Shown: in pieces, positions 33,943 to 39,974 of the stretch
Layout of the letters: the number at the start of each line of letters is the position of its first letter
How positions within the stretch are numbered: position 1 is the first letter of the stretch
NCBI GenBank assembly: GCA_966211965.1
Contig: CBIHON010000002.1
Location: forward strand, 62,001 to 126,000
DNA from: CBIHON01 sp966211965
GTDB lineage: Bacteria; Pseudomonadota; Gammaproteobacteria; Burkholderiales; Burkholderiaceae_D
Length of the DNA: 64,000 nt
Direction of reading: 5' to 3'
The notes under the pieces: model-generated
Databases searched by the model: none
What the model saw: the letters and a program-made list of their open reading frames with translations, nothing else
What the model was told of the DNA's origin: nothing
Program-made: the position numbers and the translations under genes

Positions 33943-34171
33943 CCGTACCGCATCGATCGCAGGCATTTGCCGGAGCGCCATTCATCTTTTATCGGGACCA
34001 AGGGAGCCGAGAACGAATACCGCAGCAATTGTTCTGATTCTTTTGGTGCTGAGCTTGGTCGTCGCATTTCCCACTTGGCGTCATAGCCGCGCCTGGGGTT
34101 ACGGACCAAGCGGCGTGATAGGCGTGCTGATCGCGGTAGTGCTGATTTTGATCATGCAGGGAGCCATTTGA
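33935..34171 (+). CDS. DUF3309 small membrane protein, start uncertain
   Basis: The C-terminal 52 codons encode a typical DUF3309 protein: a hydrophobic helix (AAIVLILLVLSLVVAFPTW), the family core HSRAWGYGPSG and a second helix (VIGVLIAVVLILIM). Homology begins about 34013, but no ATG, GTG or TTG lies there in frame; the only conventional start is a TTG at 33935, inside a strong hairpin. An AGGGAG at 34001-34006 is well placed for an unusual start near 34013 (ACG). Either initiation is non-canonical or the start codon has been lost. Function of the family is unknown. Confidence 0.6.
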   Translation: MHCRTASIAGICRSAIHLLSGPREPRTNTAAIVLILLVLSLVVAFPTWRHSRAWGYGPSGVIGVLIAVVLILIMQGAI

Positions 34172-34218
34172 TTTGATAGGTTCTTTTACTTCCTTTCATT
34201 GCTATGGAGAATTCAACG

Positions 34219-34533
34219 ATGAAACAAGCTAAACAACTGATCCTCGTAATTTCAGCAATTCTGTTGTCGATCATAATGGGGTGTTCGAAGGGCAATACCG
34301 ATGCCCCGATGGGTAGCGTCGGCGACGCTGTCATTACCGCAAAAGTCAAAGCGGCATTGGTCAAAGAGCCGAGCTTGAAAGCCTCGGACATCAAGGTCGA
34401 TACCACCAACGGCGCCGTGCAATTGAGCGGAACCGCAAGCTCGCAAGCCGATGTCAATCACGCCGCCGAGGTCGCCAAGCAGGTGGATGGCGTGAAAGCA
34501 GTCAAGAACGATGTGCAAGTGAAAGCGGCCTGA
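34219..34533 (+). CDS. BON-domain lipoprotein, copy 1
   Basis: A 104-residue lipoprotein with lipobox SIIMGC and a single BON domain (VGDAVITAKVKAALVKEPSL, then GAVQLSGTASSQADVNHAAE), the phospholipid-binding fold also found in OsmY. GGAGA eight bases upstream decides the ATG at 34219 over the one at 34204. Two further BON proteins are encoded at 36036 and 44556. It probably supports the outer membrane under osmotic or envelope stress. It lies just upstream of cfa. Confidence 0.9.
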   Translation: MKQAKQLILVISAILLSIIMGCSKGNTDAPMGSVGDAVITAKVKAALVKEPSLKASDIKVDTTNGAVQLSGTASSQADVNHAAEVAKQVDGVKAVKNDVQVKAA

Positions 34534-34590
34534 CGCAGATTTTCGCGTGATCGGCACATGGCCGCTGCGGTGTTCATGCAAGGAGGCATC

Positions 34591-35808
34591 GTGATTTGGG
34601 AAAGAAAACTGGAACAATGGATTGCTCAAATGCGTGGCCGCAGCGCTATTCCTTTGCGCTTGGCACTATGGAACGGGAAGGTGTTTGATTTCAGCGCGGG
34701 CGCACCCCAGGTCACCGTCCGCATACCGCAAGCAGACGCGCTTTCCTGTTTCCTGATGCCCTCGTTCGCCAATCTGGGCGAGGCATATGTCGAAGGAAAA
34801 ATCGATATCGAGGGACAGCCGTCGGACATCATTGCGATTGGCCATGCGCTCGCCGCCCAGACGCCGCAACCGGCAAACGACCGATGGCGGGGCTTGCGGC
34901 GCCTCGCGCACCGCACCAGACACAGCAAAAAAAACGACGCGCGGGCGATCAGTTATCACTATGACGTCTCGAATGATTTTTACCGCTTGTGGCTGGACGA
35001 AAACATGGTGTATTCCTGCGCCTATTTCGAGAACGGCGACGAACATCTCAGCACGGCGCAGCTGAAAAAAATCGACCACATCCTGACCAAGCTTCAACTC
35101 AAGCCCGGCTCCACCCTGCTCGACATCGGCTGCGGTTGGGGCGCATTGGCCATGCGGGCGGCGCAGAAATACGGCGCCCGCTGCGTCGGCGTCACGCTTT
35201 CTGAAAACCAATGCGCGCTGGCGAATGAAAAAGTCGCGCGTGCCGGCTTGTCAGACCGGGTCGAGATCCGATTGCAAGATTATCGCGATGTGGAAGGCAG
35301 CTTCGATCGCGTTAGCAGCGTCGGCATGTTCGAGCATGTGGGCCTTGAAAACTTGCCGGCGTATTTCAGCAAAATACGCTCGCTTCTCAATGATGATGGC
35401 TATGCCTTGAACCACGGCATTACCTCGACCGATGCAGACAGCGGCGAAGCGCCGCTGGGCGGAGGCGCATTCATTGCGAAATATGTGTTCCCGCTCGGCG
35501 AAGTGCCGCATCTGAGCCAGGTATTGAAAACCATGCAGCAAGGTGGACTGGAAGCGCTCGACATCGAGAACCTGCGGCAACACTATGCAAAAACGTGCAG
35601 ATTGTGGGCTGAACGTTTCGAGCAGGCATCTTCGAAAATCGCAGCGATCGCCGGTGACAAACGCTATCGGATCTGGCGGGTCTATCTGGCCGGTTGCGCG
35701 TATGCGTTCGAGCAGGACTGGATTTCGATTTACCAGGTTCTTTGCAGCAAGGCAGGCCGCAAGGCCGGGGCATTGCCCTGGTCCAGACGTTATATCTATG
35801 CGGGGTAA
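34591..35808 (+). CDS. cfa: Cyclopropane-fatty-acyl-phospholipid synthase
   Basis: A 405-residue SAM-dependent enzyme that adds a methylene bridge to unsaturated membrane lipids, a known stationary-phase and acid-stress response. The SAM site is LLDIGCGWGALAMRAAQKYG, followed by GVTLSENQ; the family segments YHYDVSNDFYRLWLDENMVY and VSSVGMFEHVG are intact. I choose the GTG at 34591 because AGGAGG lies five bases upstream; in-frame ATGs at 34558 and 34576 lack such a site. Context among stress genes supports the call. Confidence 0.93.
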   Translation: MIWERKLEQWIAQMRGRSAIPLRLALWNGKVFDFSAGAPQVTVRIPQADALSCFLMPSFANLGEAYVEGKIDIEGQPSDIIAIGHALAAQTPQPANDRWRGLRRLAHRTRHSKKNDARAISYHYDVSNDFYRLWLDENMVYSCAYFENGDEHLSTAQLKKIDHILTKLQLKPGSTLLDIGCGWGALAMRAAQKYGARCVGVTLSENQCALANEKVARAGLSDRVEIRLQDYRDVEGSFDRVSSVGMFEHVGLENLPAYFSKIRSLLNDDGYALNHGITSTDADSGEAPLGGGAFIAKYVFPLGEVPHLSQVLKTMQQGGLEALDIENLRQHYAKTCRLWAERFEQASSKIAAIAGDKRYRIWRVYLAGCAYAFEQDWISIYQVLCSKAGRKAGALPWSRRYIYAG

Positions 35809-35870
35809 TTCGGCCAGGTACTATCCGGTCTGATTCCACGGCAGGCACTCATGTTTCCAGCATGGCACGG

Positions 35871-35899
35871 AGAGCCTGTTACGAACTCAAACAGGCTCT
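35871..35899. repeat. Short palindrome related to the 38234 family ends
   Basis: AGAGCCTGTT (35871-35880) and AACAGGCTCT (35890-35899) are perfect inverse repeats; the sequence between continues the terminal pattern of the 38234 element (AGAGCCTGTTACGAACT). It looks like two abutted element ends, perhaps what remains after internal deletion. It could also act as a hairpin terminator after cfa. Confidence 0.5.
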
Positions 35900-36035
35900 G
35901 CGCATTCCATACCTGCGCCGTCTGTTGGATCGGCATTCAAAAGCCTCACTCATAGACAAAAATCTCATAGACGCTCACATTCAAATTCAGAGAAGTGCAG
36001 ACCCGCAGGCCTGCACTCAATCCCCTTACTATTCG

Positions 36036-36347
36036 CTATTTGAGTCGCATGTCATTCCTGACGCCTTTCACACCATTGACCTGGCGCGTTACCTCGACCG
36101 CTTTCTGAACGCTTTGAGGCGAGCTGACAAAGCCGCTCAGTTGCACCACGCCCTTGAAAGTTTCCACATTGATTTCGGAAGTCTTCAAGTCCGGCTCATT
36201 AAAGATTGCCGTCTTCACCTTGGCGGTGATGAGCGCGTCGTCGATATATTCGCCCGTGCCCTCTTGCTTGGGTGTAGGCGCGCAAGCAGCCAAAGCCAGC
36301 AGCAGAACGGCGAACCAATAGGCAGCGAATTGTTTGTTCAGTTTCAT
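36036..36347 (-). CDS. BON-domain lipoprotein, copy 2
   Basis: A 103-residue lipoprotein with lipobox LALAAC and one BON domain (YIDDALITAKVKTAIFNEPD, FKGVVQLSGFVSSPQSVQK). AGGAG precedes the ATG at 36347. It is on the opposite strand from cfa and BON copy 1, separated by a repeat-derived palindrome. Family role as for the other BON lipoproteins; sequence divergence suggests an old duplication. Confidence 0.9.
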   Translation of the reverse strand: MKLNKQFAAYWFAVLLLALAACAPTPKQEGTGEYIDDALITAKVKTAIFNEPDLKTSEINVETFKGVVQLSGFVSSPQSVQKAVEVTRQVNGVKGVRNDMRLK

Positions 36348-36406
36348 GATGACTCCTGTTCGTTGGTTGATCATATCTATAGGTGACATGCAGCCGTAAG
36401 GCACTG

Positions 36407-36543
36407 ATTGAGAATTACGTAAAACACGCGACAGCCCCTGTGACTGCAGGACAAGGGCGACTGCGAAGACCAGTCAGCCGCCATGCCGCCACGGATTGCT
36501 TGCAGCCTGTAGCGGAGCTGTCATGAATTTTGTAAATATCAAT
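36407..36543. repeat. ATTGA...TCAAT-bounded miniature element, copy B
   Basis: Starts ATTGAGAATTACGTAAAACA and ends GAGCTGTCATGAATTTTGTA then AATATCAAT, closely matching the ends of copy A at 11127-11335. The 100-base interior is unrelated to copy A. Flanking bases differ, so no target-site duplication beyond the palindromic ends is certain. Confidence 0.6.
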
Positions 36544-36602
36544 CGTTCGGCGTCATTGAGTTTTACGCCAACTGAGCCATTCTTTCCGTGTGCTGGATAA
36601 CT

Positions 36603-36665
36603 TAAGTGTCTGCGCAGAATAAACTGTGAGCCGGACATTCACAGCTTATTCTGCGCAGACACTTA
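36603..36665. repeat. Hairpin with 27-base arms
   Basis: TAAGTGTCTGCGCAGAATAA (36603-36622) and its inverse (36646-36665) pair perfectly, and the stem extends inward to 27 pairs with one mismatch. The loop is 9 bases. It is the strongest simple hairpin in the window and lies in a 555-base gene-free stretch (36348-36902), so it could be a terminator, a small RNA or a remnant of a mobile element end. Confidence 0.7.
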
Positions 36666-36902
36666 AAAATTTTAAGCCCCTTGCGTGGACCTCCGCTTCA
36701 CCTCATAGCGCACGGCTTCATCCTTTCCTACAAAACATTCAGTCTGTCGCCTATAGGGAATGGATTTTCCCGATGCTAGGATTTAATTGCCAGCGTGGGG
36801 ACGAGCCGTGAGTGTGCTGGTTGCATGCTGATTCCGGCACCGCTCTCTCCGCCGTTCGCAGCCGATACACAAGTTCTTGCCTTGATGGCGAAAGGAGGGG
36901 AT

Positions 36903-37124
36903 ATGAACCTTCTTATTTGGGTGTTGTTAGGCGGAATTGTGGGATGGCTCGCAAGCTTTTTTGCGAACGCCTATCGGAAATACGTGATGTGCCTGGATGT
37001 TGAATTGATGACAGCCGGCACGTTGCTTGGGGCCTTGACGCCGATTTTGAGCGGAGGCATACGCGAACTCGGCGAAGCGGCGGAATCCTCGCTGCTGGTC
37101 ATGTTCCTGACTGCGCTGGAGTAA
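36903..37124 (+). CDS. Small membrane protein, YeaQ/GlsB-like
   Basis: A 73-residue protein whose start, MNLLIWVLLGGIVGWLASFF, matches the YeaQ/YmgE/GlsB (transglycosylase-associated) family; a second hydrophobic stretch follows (LMTAGTLLGALTPILSGG). The C-terminus diverges from the family. AAAGGAGG lies four bases before the ATG. Members are small stress-induced inner-membrane proteins of unclear function. Moderate confidence because only the first half is typical. Confidence 0.65.
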   Translation: MNLLIWVLLGGIVGWLASFFANAYRKYVMCLDVELMTAGTLLGALTPILSGGIRELGEAAESSLLVMFLTALE

Positions 37125-37226
37125 GGCCAGGCCACTCCAGGTCGCGCTATATGCAGGTTTCGTAGGTTTCAGCGATACCCTCACGGTGCCTGGTTCCAAT
37201 TTTAGGATGAACGAAAGGAAAAAATC

Positions 37227-37577
37227 ATGGGAATAGCCGATTACTCCGCCGGGAATTCAAGCACCCCGAACGGCAGCATGAAAGAACACAACGAACAAGC
37301 TGCGAGCATGCATAGTTCGATCGAGAAACTCGCCGACGCGGCGCGGCCGGCAGCCGACCGCCTGGCTTCCGCTGCCCAGCAAGCAATCGATAAGGTAGCC
37401 GCAGTCGCCGCACAAGCCGGCGACAAAGTCAGTGCTACCGGCGAACAGATCCAGGACTTGCAGGCACGAGCCGTGGAAGGCGTACGCACGCAAATACGCA
37501 ACAAGCCGATGATGGCGATCGGCATTGCACTTGCCGCCGGCTTTATCCTGAGCCGCGCTTTGAGGCAGCAGCGTTGA
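37227..37577 (+). CDS. ElaB/YqjD-like tail-anchored protein
   Basis: A 116-residue protein with an alanine-rich amphipathic coiled region (residues 25-85) and a single C-terminal membrane helix in RNKPMMAIGIALAAGFILSR, ending in basic residues. This is the layout of the DUF883 proteins ElaB and YqjD, which tether ribosomes to the membrane in stationary phase in E. coli. The ribosome-binding site is AAAGGA. It sits with other stress genes. Family assignment comes from topology and the tail motif. Confidence 0.75.
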   Translation: MGIADYSAGNSSTPNGSMKEHNEQAASMHSSIEKLADAARPAADRLASAAQQAIDKVAAVAAQAGDKVSATGEQIQDLQARAVEGVRTQIRNKPMMAIGIALAAGFILSRALRQQR

Positions 37578-37632
37578 GTCTAAGTTGAGCCCACGGACTG
37601 GCAAATCGATGATCTTACAAACAGGAGCGATT

Positions 37633-38088
37633 ATGACGAACGATGAAGTGATCTCCACCCTGAACAATCTCATTGAAACCTGCAAGGATTGTGAGAAAGG
37701 TTTTCTTACCTGCAGCGAAGATTTCAGCGACGCGCATTTGAAAAGCGAATTCGAGATGCGGGCACGGCGCTCGGCGCAAGCGGCCAGTGAGTTGCAGGAA
37801 ATGGTGCGCACGCTCGGCGGCAAACCGGCCACCAGTAGCAGCGTTGGCGCCACTTTGCATCGGCGCTGGATCGATATCAAAGCGGCGATTCTCGGCCAGG
37901 ATGACGAAGCGATCTTGAATGAATGCGAACGCGGCGAGGATCATGCCAAGGAAAGCTATCGCAGCGCGCTGGCGAAAGATTTGCCGCTGGAAATCCACAG
38001 CATCGTCAATCGCCAGTATCTCGCTGTGATGCAGGATCATGACATGGTCAAGGCTCTGCGCGACAAGCTGCATGCGCATCACAGCTGA
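37633..38088 (+). CDS. PA2169-family four-helix-bundle protein (DUF2383)
   Basis: A 151-residue soluble, ferritin-like helical protein. It begins MTNDEVISTLNNLIETCKDC and contains the family segment RWIDIKAAILGQDDEAILNE and CERGEDHAKESYRSAL. AGGAG lies before the ATG at 37633. Function is unknown; members occur in stress-associated gene groups of proteobacteria, often near ElaB-like and BON genes, as here. The glutamate and histidine residues could bind metal, but no complete di-iron motif is evident. Confidence 0.85.
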   Translation: MTNDEVISTLNNLIETCKDCEKGFLTCSEDFSDAHLKSEFEMRARRSAQAASELQEMVRTLGGKPATSSSVGATLHRRWIDIKAAILGQDDEAILNECERGEDHAKESYRSALAKDLPLEIHSIVNRQYLAVMQDHDMVKALRDKLHAHHS

Positions 38089-38130
38089 CGAATCCGCCTC
38101 CGGATTCTTTTCGAGAAAGGGAAATGCAAA

Positions 38131-38208
38131 ATGGGTAAGTACGTACTTGCGTGGATGCTGGGAGTACCGATAGCCGTTTTGGCGCTTGTTTATTTCCTGG
38201 CCCACTAA
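38131..38208 (+). CDS. 25-residue single-helix membrane protein
   Basis: A short open frame encoding 25 residues: MGKYVLAWMLGVPIAVLALV followed by YFLAH. It is preceded by GAAAGGGAAATGCAAA, giving a plausible ribosome-binding site, and follows the PA2169-family gene by 42 bases in the same direction. It is one hydrophobic helix with a basic N-terminus, like known small stress-induced membrane proteins. Similar tiny proteins recur in this kind of gene group (from memory, unverified). Confidence 0.6.
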   Translation: MGKYVLAWMLGVPIAVLALVYFLAH

Positions 38209-38233
38209 ACACGTTCATGAACGAAACCGATTG

Positions 38234-38507
38234 TCTAGAGCCTGTTATGAACTTAATCAGGGGTCGCGCAGCCCCGGGAACTGGCCGCCTGCAAGGCGCG
38301 GCGACGCGTCGTAGCGGGGCTACGACAAGGAGGCGCAACACGGCAGGCGGCCAGTTCCCGGGGCTGCCCGCAGGGTTCGAGCCAGAAGGGCGCATAGCCG
38401 TGTCGCATGCCGCGTGCCGTGCCCGCACAGCGGCGCGAACCGCTCCTACCGCGGCATCCCGTCTGGCTCGAAAGCGACCCCTGATTAAGTTCATAACAGG
38501 CTCTAGA
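38234..38507. mobile_element. Miniature inverted-repeat element with nested perfect arms
   Basis: A 274-base unit bounded by perfect 34-base terminal inverted repeats (38234-38267 and 38474-38507), starting TCTAGAGCCTGTTATGAACT. Nested inside are perfect 24-base arms (38269-38292 and 38343-38366, CAGCCCCGGGAACTGG...) and a third pair TTCGAGCCAG/CTGGCTCGAA. It has no coding capacity, so any movement would need a transposase from elsewhere. Degenerate relatives lie at 32400-32466, 35871-35899 and 44294-44451. The central CTAG within the ends might be a target duplication. Confidence 0.8.
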
Positions 38508-38685
38508 TCGTGCAGCTTTTCGGTCGATCGATCTTCTTGCCCGCCGTGGCGAACATGCCAAACGGCGGCACGGTTTTTCTGGTGCGGCGAATGTATGCCT
38601 GACCCGTGGATTGATTGGCGGCAGGCTACCCTTCGTTCGCAGTATTTATTTCATCAACGCAAATTGCAAACCAAAAAGGAAAATT

Positions 38686-39237
38686 ATGAAACACGTACTC
38701 GCACACATCGTGATAAGCGGTTCCATGCTGGGCTTTGCCGCCCATTCCATCGCAGCGACGGCAGATGCAAAGAATGCCTACACCCAGGCGAAAGATACTG
38801 CCGCTGCCGAATACAAGACAGCCAAGGCGAAATGCGATTCGCTCAGCGGCAACGCCAAGGACGTATGCGTTGCGCAAGCCAAGGCGGCCCGCACGCATGC
38901 TGTTGCCGAAGCCGAGGCGCAATACAAGAATACGCCGAAGGCCAGAGCCGCCGCGCGCAAGGACATAGCGGATGCCGACTATGAGGTGGCCAAGGCAAAG
39001 TGCGACAGCAAGTCCGGCAACGACAAGGATATCTGTATCCAGCAGGCCAAGGCGGCGAAGGTGGCCGCTACGTCGGATGCGCAGGCCGACAAGCAAACCG
39101 CCGAAGCCCGCATCGATGCCAATCAGGACAAACGTGATGCGAACTACAAAGCCGAAGTTGAACGATGCGATTCACTGGCCGGGCCTGCGAAGGATGCCTG
39201 TGTAGCCAATGCAAAATCGAAATTCAACAAGTCGTAA
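38686..39237 (+). CDS. Periplasmic protein with three C-x10-C repeats
   Basis: A 183-residue exported, alanine/lysine-rich helical protein. The signal peptide ends about residue 23 (HSIA/ATA). Cysteines occur at 50/61, 106/117 and 161/172: three C-x10-C pairs with a period of 55-56 residues, each in a unit of the form KCDSLSGNAKDVCVAQAKA. AAAAAGGA precedes the ATG at 38686. The paired cysteines probably form disulphides within helical hairpins. I recognise no characterised family. It lies among envelope-stress genes; a periplasmic structural or redox-buffering role would be speculation. Confidence 0.8.
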   Translation: MKHVLAHIVISGSMLGFAAHSIAATADAKNAYTQAKDTAAAEYKTAKAKCDSLSGNAKDVCVAQAKAARTHAVAEAEAQYKNTPKARAAARKDIADADYEVAKAKCDSKSGNDKDICIQQAKAAKVAATSDAQADKQTAEARIDANQDKRDANYKAEVERCDSLAGPAKDACVANAKSKFNKS

Positions 39238-39308
39238 AAATGTAAATTGTAAATGCGGACCGGCCGGCGGGCGCTTTGCACGCCGGCCACTGATGAAGAG
39301 GCACTCCA

Positions 39309-39524
39309 ATGAAAACCCTATGCACAGCAAAGTCCGTTCCGGTCTTGTTGCTTGCTCTTGCCCTGGGAGCTTGTTCAGGCATGTCGACGCAAGACAGGAA
39401 CACAGTGATCGGCGCCGGTGTCGGCGGCGTTGCCGGTTCAGCCCTGACCGGTGGCAGTACGACGGGCACCATCGGGGGCGCGGCCGTCGGCGGTTTCATC
39501 GGCAATCAAATCAAGCCGAAATAA
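39309..39524 (+). CDS. osmB: OsmB-like glycine-zipper lipoprotein
   Basis: A 71-residue lipoprotein with lipobox LALGAC at residues 17-22 and a single glycine-zipper hairpin, VIGAGVGGVAGSALTGGSTT, GTIGGAAVGGFIGNQIKPK, as in osmotically inducible OsmB. It closes the row of small plus-strand stress genes. The closest relative in the window is the SlyB-like protein at 33289, which is longer. Symbol used for family resemblance. Confidence 0.82.
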   Translation: MKTLCTAKSVPVLLLALALGACSGMSTQDRNTVIGAGVGGVAGSALTGGSTTGTIGGAAVGGFIGNQIKPK

Positions 39525-39974
39525 TAGCGACAATAGCGACGAGATTCACGCCGCTTCGTCTTCGTCTTGCAGGATTGCAGGAGAGGAAAGCGGCGTTTCA
39601 ATCCTTCCGCGTCCTTCGTGCGTTCGCACGCCGGGCCGATTCACAATGATTCGACGGTAGAGCCACCGGCCGAATCTTTCTTCTTCCCTTGCCTACAAGC
39701 GGATGCGAGGGAACCTTCCCTTATTGTATTGGTCTTTATTCAACCTGCTTCGATTGAGGAGATGCCGGAAGCGTTCTTTGCTTAGAGGAATTTCGACCTT
39801 GTGCAATTTCCGGGCGGCGCTGTGTTTGTCAGGCTTCAGCGGCCCTGCCGTGCAAGCGATGAAAATCTCGTCAAGGCAGAGAGCCATATCGAGGCGCAGC
39901 CGCGTTATGGCGGGCCTGAAACAATTGATGGAGCTGCGTTATGGCTTTGCATCTTCACGTCGCGGAGATCGCTC
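39525..39974. other. Gap before the histidine kinase gene
   Basis: No supported gene. The kinase frame stays open upstream to 39801, but the added residues are polar and un-kinase-like, so I do not count them. No convincing hairpin or operator is visible. Confidence 0.4.

Noticed and set aside
33433..33981. Minus-strand frame with a hydrophobic stretch opposite the glycine-zipper gene
   Set aside because: The hydrophobic part falls mostly in the intergenic hairpin zone and the rest is antisense to a clear lipoprotein gene; no family match.
38366..38400. GGGTTCGAGCC, reminiscent of a tRNA T-arm
   Set aside because: No acceptor stem, anticodon or D-arm can be built around it; it is one arm of the miniature element.
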